DNA of 64,000 nt. Origin: Schizophyllum amplum (Eukaryota; Basidiomycota; Agaricomycetes; Agaricales; Schizophyllaceae). Within the stretch, counting starts at the first letter, position 1; every line of letters begins with the position of its first letter. Below the pieces are notes generated by a model. It saw only the letters and a list, made by a program, of their open reading frames with translations. It ran no database searches and had not been told where the DNA came from. This document shows, one piece after another, positions 33,658-44,088 of this stretch. The DNA is taken from positions 2,294,001 through 2,358,000 of the forward strand of contig VDMD01000002.1 in NCBI GenBank assembly GCA_007026445.1. The letters run 5' to 3'. The position numbers and the translations under genes were made by a program.

Positions 33658-34883
33658 ATGTCTGACGCCCCCGCCGCCCCGGTCACCGAAAACGGCGCGC
33701 CTCCCGTTACGCAGGACAAGGAACCCGAGACCCCGTCTCACAAGGTAAGCGGCCCTTTTCGCGCGTTTTCAACGCGTTTTCCGCCGCTCACAGTCTTCCC
33801 ATCGCAGGTCTTTGTCGGCAATCTTGCGTATTCAATCACGGATGAGGGGCTGAAGACGTTCTTTGCGCCGTTTCAGAGCGACATGTGCGTTGCCACAGAT
33901 TCCCGTTTTCCGTCCTCGCGCGCTTATCACTCCTCTTCTAGCCTGTCCGTGCAGGTTATTCAGCGCGGCTCGCGCTCTGCCGGCTACGGGTTCGTCGCTC
34001 TTGGCAGTGATGAAACGGCGCAAAAAGCCGTCGAGGCTCTTAACAAGAAAGACCTCGACGGCCGCGAAGTAATCGTCGAGCTGGCCAAACCCTCCGAGGA
34101 GAAGGACAGGGAGAGGAAGGAGCGCAAGGCCAAGAGGCGAACCGGCAGGCGTGGCAGCAAGGCTGTCCCCGGTGAGGTCTCTGAGGCCGAAGCCAACGGC
34201 GAGACCAAGGCCGAGGACGCGCCTGCCGCCGAGGGCGACGCCGCGAAGCCCAAGAAGAAGAAGAAGAAGGCCGCGGTGCGTTCTGCCTGCGCTCTGCGCG
34301 CGATTATCGCAATCTGACCTTGATCGCACAGAAGAAGGCCAAGTCGGCAAACGGCGAGGCCACCGAGGGTGCTCCCGCTGGTGAGGCCGCTGCGTCTGGC
34401 GACGCCGCCGCCCCCAAGAAGGACAAGAAGCCGAAGAAGAAGGCGGTTCGCCCGCCTCGTCCTGCGGGCGAGGATCCCGTCGGCGAGCCGTCCAAGACCA
34501 TGCTCTTCGTTGCCAACCTCGGCTTCAACGTCGACGACGCCGGCCTCGCGGCCCTCTTCACCGAAAGCGGCCTCAAGGTCGTCACCGCCCGCATCGTGCG
34601 CCGCCGCTGGGGCAAGCCCCGCAAGAGCAAGGGCTACGGCTTCGTCGACGTCGGCAGCGAGGAGGAGCAGCAGAAGGCGATCGAGACCCTTCAAGGCAAG
34701 GAAGTCGGTGGCCGCGCCATCGCTGTCAAGGTCGCCGTCAACAGCCCGCACGACGATGAGTCGGATGCCGAGGCCAAGGCTGAGGGCACCACCGCCGCCG
34801 AGGACGCCCCCGCTCAGGCTGCTGCTGCCCCTGCCGAAGCCGCGTCGGCCCCCGCCGCCGAAGTGGCTGCCGTCGCTGCCTAA
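33658..34883 (+). CDS. rnp24: Two-RRM RNA-binding protein (S. pombe Rnp24-like)
   Basis: ATG at 33658. The first RRM has RNP2 KVFVGNLAYSITDEGLKTFF (joined across an intron at about 33745-33807) and RNP1 SAGYGFVALGSDETAQKAVE. A charged linker rich in Lys, Glu and Ala carries KPKKKKKKAA, a nuclear-localisation-like run, interrupted by an intron near 34275-34332. The second RRM has RNP2 TMLFVANLGFNVDDAGLAAL and RNP1 KSKGYGFVDVGSEEEQQKAI. The C-terminus is Ala/Glu/Pro-rich, stop at 34883. The order RRM, basic linker, RRM agrees with S. pombe Rnp24, an RNA-binding protein of poorly known role; nuclear or nucleolar location is likely from the Lys runs. An AATAAA at 35147-35152 could serve as polyadenylation signal. 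A 303-codon antisense frame over the Ala-rich parts is a GC artefact. Confidence 0.88.
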
Positions 34884-35299
34884 AGCGACCATCACGTCTC
34901 CCTACTCCGTAACCGTCCATCACCTCCACTCCAACCGCGTTCAGTTATGTATCGCTTCCATGGCAGTGACTGGTGTTCCCTTTATGCAGTCTTCTAACGG
35001 TCCCCCTGACTTTGTTACACTTCACTGCTCAGCCCATATAGCGGTTGGGAGCCATCCTTTAGTTCGTTGATTACTTCGTGTCGATGACCATTACGACACA
35101 TGATGATGCTTATGTATGCTGTTATTCTCACTCTTTACTGGATCCAATAAATGGTGGAGTATGGGATTTCATGTCTGCGTGTGTGTGTGAAGAGCTCTCA
35201 GTTGCAAAACGAGTGGAAGGTCGGACGCGAACACGATGAGGTCATTGCCTTTCTTGTCGTCGACGTTCAATGCGATGATCTGCTCCCTTGCTTTTCACC
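34884..35299 (+). other. Intergenic
   Basis: 3' untranslated region of the RRM gene, with AATAAA at 35147-35152, followed by the promoter of the G-patch gene. Nothing else recognised. Confidence 0.3.
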
Positions 35300-36597
35300 A
35301 TGTCGGACGACGAGGACGATTACCTGTCCGACAAGTTCCTCCTCGCTGAAGCCGCGCCCAAACAAGCGCCCAAAACCTACACACAACTGCGCCACGAAGC
35401 CGAGAAGCGCGCCGCAATCCGCAATGAAGAGAACAGGCGGAAGACGCGCAAACAGCTAGAGCAAGAGGCGCGCGAGGAGGGGCTCAGCAAGAGCCTGTTC
35501 GAACGCGCGGCAGAGAATAAGCCGGATGCTGCGGATAACAAGGCGCTAGCGATGATGATGAAGATGGGGTTCAAGCCGGGGCAGTCTCTGGGAAGGAAGG
35601 ATGACGAGGAAGAGGTGAAGGGGAAGGCGGGCGATGAGCCTAGTGAAGGACCCTCACGCTCCGCGACACCTGCCGCACCAGCGGCGTCTACCTCCCGACA
35701 CATTATTGCACCTATAGCGATCAGTGAATGGACAGGTGCGTGCGCCACACTACGTTGCATGCGCCAGTGCAACCGTTGACCGGCAGGCATGCAGGGAAGA
35801 GCGGGATCGGGACCAAGAGGCGCGCGCCCTCCCCTTCTGCCGCGGAAATGATTGCCAAGATGGCGAAGATGACGGACGACTCGAAGAAGACCGACTTCCG
35901 AGGTCGAGCACGGCAGGAGTACCTCGAAAGACGAGCGTACGGGCAACTCAGTAAGTGCTGCGCGCCACAATATGCCCGTGTTCCATTCCCAGACGACAAA
36001 CTAATCTCACATCGCAGAGGGCGCACAACGCACCTGCCGAAACCTTGACGAGAAGGAGGAGAAGAAGGTATTCGGATCCATTTTGCTCCTTGTGCGAGAT
36101 ATTCTGACCTCGACTCCGCAGTACAACGTTCTCTGGCTCGACCCGGAAGACCCGGAAACGTTCCCCGCCGGGTTGGTCGAGGCGCTGGAGCAAAGAACAT
36201 CGTTCACTATGCCCCCGCCTCGCGATCCCCGACGACACGACGACATTGAAGGCCGTTTGCGAAAGCAGATGCACGCGGACCGCCTGCGTTCTTTGCATCC
36301 CTCGGATGACGACTCGACGGCGACTCGCGCAGCAGAACCCGAGTTCGACGCGGGCACACTGGAAGAAGCCTGCCAGTTCCTCCGCCTGCCGGTGAGTGTG
36401 GCCATTCTCTATTTCTAAGTTTGGAGTCCGCAGAGGCTGACTGCACTCGCTGATGCCAGGCTCGAGATCGCCTGCACCTCGTGCTGGGCTACATGCGCGA
36501 CCGGTATTCGTACTGCCTCTTTTGTGGCACCCAGTATGACGACGAGGAGGATATGGAGAAGAACTGTCCGGGACCCAGCGAGGAAGACCATGACTGA
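35300..36597 (+). CDS. GPATCH11: G-patch protein (GPATCH11/CCDC75-like, DUF4187 C-terminus)
   Basis: ATG at 35300: MSDDEDDYLSDKFLLAEAAP, then a basic coiled-coil region (KTYTQLRHEAEKRAAIRNEE, RRKTRKQLEQEAREEGLSKS). The G-patch MMMKMGFKPGQSLGRKD (about 35555-35605) has the conserved aromatic/Gly pattern. After an intron HAGKSGIGTKRRAPSPSAAE continues. The C-terminal DUF4187 module has TLEEACQFLRLPARDRLHLV, RYSYCLFCGTQYDDEEDMEK and NCPGPSEEDHD, stop at 36597, with a CxxC pair and a later Cys that probably bind zinc. The whole order matches human GPATCH11, a nuclear kinetochore- and spliceosome-associated protein; G-patch domains activate DEAH helicases such as Prp43 (family knowledge). Four introns, about 340 residues. 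Confidence 0.88.
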
Positions 36598-37115
36598 AAT
36601 CATGTCTACTGCCGCAATGAACGCTGTAATTCAGACTCGACGGAGCTCAACGTATTACGGTCGCAGTTTGGGCAGCTCGCGGAATGCCCGCTAGCACACG
36701 ATGCCAATCAGGTCCGCAATTGTCGTCCCAGGGGAGCTCGTATGGCCTCGCAGTGTACTTATGGGCAAGTCATTCGACGTTTTCGTGATCTAAATGACAA
36801 AGTCTACGATAGCAAGATGGTGAAGGGAGCTTTACGGGGGGGTTTTAACGATAGAGATAACTCAAACGAAGGTGTACTGAAAAGAGTGTGATTAGTAGCG
36901 AACGTGGAGACGCAGAGGCGTCGAGAAGGGCGAACGAGCAACGACAGCTAAGTCAAAATATCACACAGTCAATTCAAGAGGCAAAACACAGATGATGATA
37001 ATACAACGCACGGAGGCTATCCAAACAGTCCGCTATAGTACACGAACAGGACTCAAACAATGTAACAACGGCGGGAACGTGCCGTGGCGCGACGGTGGTA
37101 CTACGAACACTCTGC
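36598..37115 (+). other. Intergenic between convergent genes
   Basis: AT-richer spacer (36780-37060) holding the 3' regions of the G-patch gene (+) and of the disordered-protein gene (-). No coding feature recognised. Confidence 0.35.
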
Positions 37116-37973
37116 CTACCCTGGAGGGAGGCGTCGGCGGGTATGGGGTTCGGCGGCGGCGTCTACGGAGTACGGGGGCGTCGAGATACGGATGCCGCAT
37201 GGGTACACGCGGCGAGGATGGATGGCGATCTCGGCGGTGTCGAGGGAGGCCTTCGTCGGCGGCCCTGATGCGGTGTGCATCGCCTCCGTGTCCGTCGTGT
37301 CCGGTGTCAGTGGCGCTGAGCCTGCGGAGCTGGGCGACGATGGGAAGAACGAGGGAAGCGTTGGCAGTGTCAGCCCCATCGGCGAGAGGGCGGGGGTTGA
37401 TGATTCCCGGAAAGCGGGGGAGGTGGGTGTCTTGCGCCGCACGTAACTGGAGATGGGCGTGCTGGCCCCCAGCCTAGGTGGGGAGTCGTACGCAGATCCG
37501 TGTACGCGCACAGTCAGGTTGTCTGCGCGCCTGCGCATCTAACCATATATTTAGACAAGGAAGAGAGCCATCAGTTGTGCAGACGTACCCGCAGCGGTTG
37601 GCGAACTTCGAGCTCGGGTGACGATGAGATTCCGCGCCTAGTCGAGGTCTGCGATCGCTGATCAGCACTTCGAGGGTACGATGCGATGGGCCGTGCTCAC
37701 CGTGGGCGAGTACGGCGCGAAGCGCGCTCCCTTGCTACGAAGCACGCTCGCCTCACGCAGCGAGGGTGTGGACTTCGCCTTCATCGGCGCCATCCTCGGG
37801 GGAGGCGGAGGGGAGGTGGTAGTGATCGTGGGGATGGGGGACGACATAGAAGAGGATCGGGAGTGCTGTCGTGACGGTGGCGAGCCGGGCTGATGCCCAC
37901 TTTGCTTTGAGTCCAGCCCCAGGGTGGCCATCAGCTCGACGAAGGAAGGGAGGGGGGTGCTGCTGTTGTCCAT
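37116..37973 (-). CDS. Disordered Ser/Pro-rich hypothetical protein
   Basis: Minus strand. Exon 1 starts MDNSSTPLPSFVELMATLGL at 37973 and runs to STAHRI. A short second exon LEVRQPLR (about 37594-37617) sits between two introns and keeps frame. Exon 3 is MRRRADNLTVRVHGSAYDSP through SSYVRRKTPTSPAFRESSTP to EPHTRRRLPPG, stop at 37116. The only ordered-looking part is the first 20 residues (FVELMATLGL helix); the rest is low-complexity Ser/Pro with scattered Arg, including SPSSAGSAPLTPDTTDTEA. About 245 residues. I do not recognise a family; a regulatory or scaffold role is possible. A TATATAAAG sequence on this strand about 135 bases upstream (38104-38113) may be the TATA box. Confidence 0.6.
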
Positions 37974-38872
37974 GACAAGGAAAGATGCGGCGAGGGACTA
38001 CTGTGAGGGCTATAAAGCACTTGAGACGCCCTAGAAACGCATTGGAGCAACACGACGCGGACGTGTCGCAGCTAGCCACTCGCTGGGGGCTTCGAAGGGG
38101 CGCTTTATATAAGACATGTTGCGGTCGGCAAGGGGATGCGCTGTTGCTGATTTCGTCGTTGCTCGGCACAGATGATGCCCGTTCAAAAGTGGCGCGTGAG
38201 ACTATTATAGAAAATGAAATTGCAGCATCCCCTGCCCGATGCCCCGCTGGCTGGCCGCCCTGAAGGTGAAATGGACCTTGAAGTCGTCCGGGGGCCAGTG
38301 CTTTGAGCCTCGACGCCTCTCCGGCGGTTACTTCGGGGAAATGGCAGGCGCCGGTGCGACGATCCTGTTGGCGTATGTGTTGGGAATATCCGAGATGTAC
38401 CTTTTCGCGCGCCGGGACCAAGGCAACCGTCCAGTCAGCTGGCACCTGAGTGACAGACGCCAGATCCTATAGAGACAATCTATACACCTCTTCTGAGCCA
38501 ATCCCATATTAACAAACGTTGACCATCTGTAAGCAATGGACTCTGACTACAGCGCATCGGTCCGATGAATCACTGGGTTGTCCTGGGGAGGTTGTGGGGA
38601 GGAGGCAACTGTCAAGTGCAGTTGGACACTGCGGCCGGTCCAATGAAAGCACAAGCAGTCAAAGGGATTTATTGTAACGCGCCAAAAGTGAGGAAATCGA
38701 TGTGGGTAAACCATCTGGTTAGACGGGTGAGCGAGCAGCGAGCTTCAAGCTCGAGGAGGAAGTTGATGATCCTTCAGAAGGAATAAAAGACGTGACAAAC
38801 GCAACGCGTGACCGACAACATAATGAAGTGGCAAGCACGATCAAACATCATTTTCCTTTGTTCTTGACTAGC
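37974..38872 (+). other. Intergenic region, divergent promoters
   Basis: Lies between the disordered-protein gene (-) and RPABC4 (+). Contains a near-palindromic TTATATAA at 38105-38112. Long frames here, such as the 230-codon minus-strand one ending at 37753, overlap a real gene in another frame and look spurious. The stretch 38640-38820 is AT-richer and featureless. Confidence 0.35.
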
Positions 38873-39189
38873 ATGAACAATCAGCAGGGAGGCGGCTATA
38901 TGTCTGGGGGCCAGGGCGGCGGGGGATTCATGTCGCAGGCCCCACCGAAGGAGGACATGGCGTACCTTTGCGCAGGTGCGTGTCCCTGCCGGCGCTTAAG
39001 GACAGTTGCTAACGCGTCGTCGCAGACTGTGGTACAGAGACCACGATCAAGGCGCGCGAGCCCATCCGCTGCAGGGAATGCGGACATCGCATCATGTACA
39101 AGAAGCGTACCAAGAGAAGTGCGTAAACATACATCTGGTATCTTCGCGATCTCATCGTCTATGTAGTGGTACAATTCGAAGCACGGTGA
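38873..39189 (+). CDS. RPB12: RNA polymerase I/II/III common subunit RPABC4 (Rpb12)
   Basis: Three exons: [20 protein letters not shown] through [40 protein letters not shown]; and the tiny last exon MVQFEAR, stop at 39189. The zinc ribbon CxxC...CxxC is complete (CADC, with the second Cys in the next exon, and CREC). The basic C-terminus KKRTKRMVQFEAR is near-invariant in eukaryotes. About 72 residues, the family's usual size, with a Gly/Gln-rich N-terminal extension typical of fungi. It acts in the nucleus in all three RNA polymerases, bridging Rpb2 and Rpb3. Introns at about 38977-39025 and 39120-39168. Confidence 0.93.
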
Positions 39190-39297
39190 CTGTCCTCGAC
39201 CGACCGTCGTATTATGGCCGCAGAGCAGTATGAGGTCCCTGCGTGTACATACGCCCACACCACCCTCCACCTCAGCACATCTGTCTACGCAGCTGCA

Positions 39298-40036
39298 TCA
39301 CCACTCGCCTGCTCGCTTCATCCATAAATTCAAGAAGCACGTCACGACTATGCGGTCGAGGATGGCCTCTGATCGTCGGGCGACCTTGAGGGTCTGCTGT
39401 TCTTGATTCCACTCGGCGACCGTCTTTCCTCGCGAGTCTACGCACTGGAGCGGGTGGGTTGTTTTAGCGTCTACGTGGGGGCACCGTTATATAGCACTCA
39501 CAAATAAATCGCTGTCGTTGTCCGCAATCTTCCACTTGTACTCTGAGCCTCCGGCTTTGAATCTTCGTGATCTGAGGGACGGTGGATGTGAGCGCCACCG
39601 TTGCAGCGGAAGGGACATACGTCCTACCTGCTGCTGTTCTTCTTGGCTTTGCGCACGTCACGGAGGCTGGACTACCGTCGGAATGAGACGAGGAATCTGA
39701 GCCGGATGACTGCAGGGTTAGGCGCACCTCTTCAACGCCGAAGGAGATGGTGGCATTCGTCTCCGCTGACCATGCAATTTCGCAAGCGGTCTCCAGTATT
39801 TGTGTGTTGAGATTCCTCCTCTGCACGCTAGTCAAGCCCGTCGAGAGGCCAGTCATTGGGTGGTAGAACTATAGCAGGGATGATGAGGTCGTAATACGCT
39901 TTCAGGCAAAGGGAAGGAAGCAGACCTTGTAAAGCTCCGTCTCTTGGCCATTTGAACTGGAATAAACCTGCAGCGTCCGCATATCCGAATTCGATGAGTT
40001 GGAGAAGGCGAAGCGGAGGATAATCGAGTCAGGCAT
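39298..40036 (-). CDS. DUF6593 protein (copy 2)
   Basis: Minus strand from ATG 40036: MPDSIILRFAFSNSSNSDMR, TLQVYSSSNGQETELYK, spliced to FYHPMTGLSTGLTSVQRRNL, ILETACEIAWSAETNATISF, GVEEVRLTLQSSGSDSSSHS; then RRFKAGGSEYKWKIADNDSD; and the last exon VDSRGKTVAEWNQEQQTLKV with SEAILDRIVVTCFLNLWMKR, ending AGEW at 39298. The start 'LRF.FS', the 'RFKAGGSEYKWK' block and the final 'ILDRIVVTCFLNLW' helix mark DUF6593, an Agaricomycete family of unknown function. It is more typical of the family than the copy at 22299-23149, from which it is very divergent. About 190 residues, no signal peptide. It is the downstream member of a same-strand pair with the candidate at 40121-40694, 84 bases away. Confidence 0.8.
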
Positions 40037-40120
40037 GTCGAGAGAAATAGGGGGCGAGAGTAAGAGGATAGGTAGTCTTCAAAGCGGTCTGTACAGAGGT
40101 GCTGTGCCACCTTCCCCTTA

Positions 40121-40694
40121 TTACCGGCACCGACCTCGTCTTCCCGTGGGTGATTTGTTATCCCTCGGTGGCTCCAAGCGATAGATACGTCGATATGTAG
40201 TCGCATCGTGCCAGGAAGCCAATAGGTCGGAGCAGGCAGACCACACAGAGGCGAACGCAATCGATGAGAATGATCTCGCGGATGATGCCGCTGCGGTGCT
40301 ACGTCCCCCGGGCGGGCTCCTTCGTGGGCGCGCCGAGGCGGAATCAGCCGTCGCGAGACTACACGCGACCATAAGGTTTGCGGAAGTGCGCTGTGGGAGA
40401 ATGGAGGATAAAAGGCTCCGTCATTTCAGGCGCAGCGGGCAGCAGGAGCTGGTGTGGTTGCCGGGCAGGAATCAGTCCGGCATGGGGCATGTGGCGACCG
40501 CGGGCCCGAGCTGTATCGATCGCGAAGTTGAGAGCTCTCAGCAGGTCGCATTCTGCCGGCGGGAAGAGACTGGGACTGGGATGTTCTCCGACTAACGCTA
40601 GCCGATGAGAGAGAGAAGCATGGTTGAGATACACAGATCCAAGAAGCGAAGACTCGGCAGCGTCGAAGGAGGGCGAAAAGGCACGGAGGAGCAT
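40121..40694 (-). CDS. Hypothetical two-exon protein
   Basis: Minus strand. Exon 1 from ATG 40694 reads MLLRAFSPSFDAAESSLLGS, CDLLRALNFAIDTARARGRH, ILHSPTAHFRKPY. A GT-AG intron of about 79 bases (near 40287-40365) with a CTGAT branch-like sequence joins it in frame to AASSARSFSSIAFASVWSAC and SDLLASWHDATTYRRIYRLE, stop at 40121. About 165 residues, with some helical character but no motif I recognise. Codon use looks ordinary for the region. It could be a chance frame; the clean in-frame splice is the main support. Confidence 0.35.
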
Positions 40695-41080
40695 TGCAGG
40701 CCACGGGGCGGGGTAGTTACAAATTGAGGACGCAGTATTTGACGCTTTGGAGCTACAGACATGGAGGAGGAAGATTGTAGGCGCCTTCAGTGACTATCAT
40801 CCGGCACTGGATGGGGCTACTGCGATTAGATATGAGAGCCACGACGCAGCAATATAGCCTCAGTAGAGCAAGGAACAGAGGCCGAGGATCAACCTACCCG
40901 CCAGACAGACAAGACAGCACAGCCCACACCAAGTACTTACAATAACCTGAACGAAGGTCAGCGTCACGGTGAGATTGTTGAACATCACGTGCCAGTGCCT
41001 AAAAGATCAAATCACGTGCGGACACCGCCTCGTAAGCGGTGTTGGAAAATCTCCTGACACACGCTCGTTGACTGATAACA
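40695..41080 (+). other. Intergenic, promoter of the bZIP gene
   Basis: No gene. Two CACGTG cores near the right end are listed separately. Confidence 0.35.
40986..41018 (+). promoter_or_regulatory. Paired CACGTG elements before the bZIP gene
   Basis: CACGTG at 40986-40991 and 41013-41018, both preceded by AT, 27 bases apart and 63-95 bases before the ATG at 41081. Such E-box-like palindromes are bound by fungal bHLH (Cbf1-like) or some bZIP factors; which acts here is unknown. Confidence 0.45.
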
Positions 41081-42828
41081 ATGGCCGACTCGAGGGACCG
41101 CAGCGAGTCGCGCGACTTTGACGTGAGCGCGTCGTGCTGGGTGTCGTCCGCGACGTTGCTGACGCGAATTCCAGTCCGACGCAGAATCTGCCACCAACGC
41201 TCCGGGCAAACCGGGTCGAAAAAAGAACCCAAAGTGAGTAATAGCCCCCTCGTCAGCGTCATTGTGTAGGCCACCCGTCATGCTGATGAGCGTACGCTTA
41301 CGCTGGCAGTGGCTCGCAGGCGGCGAGGCGCGACCAGAACAGGATCGCCCAGCGCGAGTTTCGACTGAGGAAGCAGCAGCGGGTGCGCGCCTGTTCTTCC
41401 CGAACGCAGCGGCGTCGTTCTCACCGCGTTTCATCCCAACAGATACGCGATCTCGAGGCGCGCGTCGAGATCCTCTCGGGCACCAAGGATGAGGCCCTCG
41501 GCGAGATGCGCAATATGCTCAAAGGCGCGTCAGCTATACCATCCATAATGCGAAGACTGACAGCAAATAGACCTCATGCAGGAGAACCAGACCCTGCGCA
41601 ACCTTATTCGCAGTCTCGCGACTTTTATAGGCGATGGCGCGGGCGGGCTGCTCCCCAAGATCGGCTGGGACATGGCCGAGTTCAACAACTTTGTCAATAG
41701 AGGCGAGACGGACACCGCGTTCGAAGGCTACCAGCGTCGCAAGAAGGCGGCAGAGAGCGGAGGTTCCGCGTCCACCGGCCAGAAGCGGTCAATGGACGAC
41801 GACGGGGGCGGCAGCTCCAAGCGCGCCAAGGCGGACTCCATCTCATCCACAGGCGGAGCAGACAAGGTGGTCGGTGGCGGCTATCCGCCGATGATGATGC
41901 CACCCATGGACAACACCCCGCTTCCTGCCAGCGCGCTATACGGTGGCGGTCGTCCTTCGCCGCAGGCGTCCTCAGGCAACATCTTCCCGGACCTGATGCG
42001 TGCACCCGGAGGCTCGCCTGGCATGTTCATGCAGTCTGCTCAGACGAGTGGGCCTGGTCAGTATTCAGGGGGTCCCTCGGCCTCGAACCTTCCCTCCTAT
42101 TCGCAGCACTACTTGCCTATGAACATTGATCCCAGCATGAACATGCCGTCCTTCTCTCCGCCCACGTCTACGCCCACCCTACAGTCCACCACCCCTGGTA
42201 ACAGGATGCAGAACGCCTCGAATCAGTTATCGCCGGATGCTGCGGACGATGATGACGACCCCAATAAGAACGAGGCCTACAAGCTCATACAGTACGTCCT
42301 CCGAAAGCTGCATTCACCGGGTACTGATCTCTGAACAGCTATCACTTGGACAACTACAAGCGAAACGGCCAGTACTGTCTGCCATCCTCGCTACGCCCGA
42401 CATTGGTTCAGAGGACCGTGCCGCACGGTTTGTTCTGTCGTCCTGCCTGGAAGGAACTTTGCTGACGGACTATGCAGAGAGCGTCATTGACCGCATCCTT
42501 CACCCTGAGCTGCGTGATCGCATGATATTGATGCGCGGCAAGTTCGACCTCGTCGACTGCTTGCTCGACTACCGCAACGCCGTGACCATTCACGGCGACG
42601 ACGTCTTGGCCCACAACAATTGGGAGATTGGAGAGAAATGGGTCCGGCAGTATAGGTTAGGTCTGCGTTTCATGCCTGAGATACCGAGTACTCATGTCAT
42701 GTCCCAGTTTCCTCGTAGATCCCGCTACGCTCGCCATCGCGAACCGGTGGAGGCGTGAGAGGGGCGATCAGGAGATTCTTATGAATGAGTTGGCTGGCTC
42801 AGAGGCCAGCCCGAGTGGTTCCACATAG
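41081..42828 (+). CDS. bZIP transcription factor with DUF3425 domain
   Basis: Starts MADSRDRSESRDFD, spliced to SDAESATNAPGKPGRKKNPK. The basic region QNRIAQREFRLRKQQRIRDL holds the bZIP signature N-x-x-A-Q-R-x-F-R; the leucine zipper continues LEARVEILSGTKDEALGEMR and DLMQENQTLRNLIRSLATFI. A Gly/Pro/Ser/Met-rich middle (41750-42230) with an NLS-like KRSMDDDGGGSSKRAK follows. The DUF3425 domain has IDRILHPELRDRMILMRGKF, DLVDCLLDYRNAVTIHGDDV, LAHNNWEIGEKWVRQY, then after an intron FLVDPATLAIANRWRRERGD, stop at 42828. This is the fungal Yap-like bZIP plus DUF3425 architecture, a nuclear DNA-binding regulator; its targets are unknown. About 470 residues, seven or eight introns, one of them close to the basic region. 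Confidence 0.9.
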
Positions 42829-43006
42829 TGCTGTCGTAACGCAGCATTGTATTATTCTATTCTAAGTGAACGAACGGACCCCACAATCGACTTCCTGGAC
42901 TTCATGCATTCGTAGGTGAAGTCGTGGCATATGCAGCATGGCAGGCATGCATGAGCACTCGCAGAGGCACTGTGATCGGTGGAGGATGCCCAAGTCTGGA
43001 GGGCAA

Positions 43007-43373
43007 CTACCAGCAAGCCTTCTTGACACCGTTGAGCTCGCCCCGCAACGCCTTCAGGCGGAATTGGAACTATTTTGCAGTCAGTTCTGGTTGTCTCCAG
43101 TGTGGAAGCAAGAGAACGCACGCGACACAGCCCAAAGTCACTCATGATTCCCCTCCCTCTCCCAGTCTCTATGCAGCGGTTCTTCACGGTCGTGGGGCGC
43201 GTGTAGCGACCGTAGGTGTTGAGCTGCAGCTGGGCCTGGTGGCGGACCGAGGGCGGGAGCAGCTGGTTGCGCGAGATGTAGAGGTACGCGCGGCGCGCGA
43301 CCTCGTTCGCCTTCGCACCGTCGCGGGCCTTCATGTCCCTGAGGACACGGACATTGGGTTTGGGGGGCGGCAT
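43007..43373 (-). CDS. MRP2: Mitochondrial small-subunit ribosomal protein uS14m
   Basis: Two exons on the minus strand: MPPPKPNVRVLRDMKARDGA, RRAYLYISRNQLLPPSVRHQ, LQLNTYGRYTRPTTVKNRCI, ETGRGRGIMSDFGLCR; then FQFRLKALRGELNGVKKACW, stop at 43007. The C-terminal 'CR..FR..AL.G...GVKKA.W' and 'NRC..TGR.RG' blocks are diagnostic of uS14; yeast Mrp2 has the same two-block layout. The zinc-binding Cys of some bacterial forms are missing, as in other mitochondrial members. About 105 residues, acting in the decoding head of the mitoribosome. Confidence 0.92.
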
Positions 43374-43620
43374 GGAGGGCGACGCGGTGGTGGTGGTTCG
43401 TAGTCAAATGGGCGAGCGCTAACTCGACCACGCAGGATCAAACAGGCGCCGGGCCGGTCCGATCGCCCTGTTCCGGAAGGGGCAGTCCTTCACCTGCTCA
43501 GAACCGTCACGGCGTCCGACACCCCGTCCGCGCAGTTGACACCCCCCTCAGAGGACCAGGCGATGAGTGTGTGATGCCGGTGCGGTGGCGTGCATCGTGA
43601 CGCTGACACTCCCTTTCAGA

Positions 43621-43872
43621 ATGTCCTTAGCCCGCGCAATTCGATTCACGCAGCGACGCAGCTTCATATCCTCCCTCTTCGGCGCCACATTCTTTGGGAC
43701 CATCATCACTGTCGCCGGGAGCAGCATCCTCCCATGTCCAGTTGGCGCTGACGGCCGGAAGCGCTACGCAGATGGCGACGCCGCAGACGCGTTCCCTGCA
43801 GGTCGCGCAGTCATCACCAAACGACCCGCACGGAGATGGATCGAGGAGAAGATCCCTGGCCAGAATGCTTAG
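43621..43872 (+). CDS. Small single-span protein, probably mitochondrial
   Basis: 83 codons, no intron: MSLARAIRFTQRRSFISSLF is a basic, amphipathic start typical of a mitochondrial signal, running into the hydrophobic GATFFGTIITVAGSSILPCP (one membrane span). A polar tail follows, with basic VITKRPARRWIEEKIPGQNA, stop at 43872. I recall similar small fungal proteins ending in a 'RRWIEE' motif but cannot name a family. Inner-membrane location is inferred. It faces the uS14m gene head-to-head, about 250 bases away. Confidence 0.55.
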   Translation: MSLARAIRFTQRRSFISSLFGATFFGTIITVAGSSILPCPVGADGRKRYADGDAADAFPAGRAVITKRPARRWIEEKIPGQNA

Positions 43873-44088
43873 CGCCCCCGACATAGAGCCAGCACATATT
43901 CAGACGCATAATATAGTGCGCGATACGTGCGTGTAATGTTATTCAAGCGAAACAACTCCCACTCCCCGCAAGTCTGTGTGGCGCTACGAAAGCATCTATC
44001 AACGCGTGCTCTATTGAGGTTCGTGATATATAGATAGTATTGCGTGTAGAGTGGACTGTACATTGGGGAACCTCATGCAGTAACGACC

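Noticed and set aside
33984..34895. 303-codon minus-strand frame opposite the RRM gene
   Set aside because: GC-rich Ala/Lys codons on the plus strand produce stop-free antisense Leu/Gly/Ala/Arg sequence; the sense strand has two full RRMs.
37753..38445. 230-codon minus-strand frame
   Set aside because: It overlaps exon 1 of the disordered-protein gene in another frame and covers its promoter, including the TATATAAAG element.
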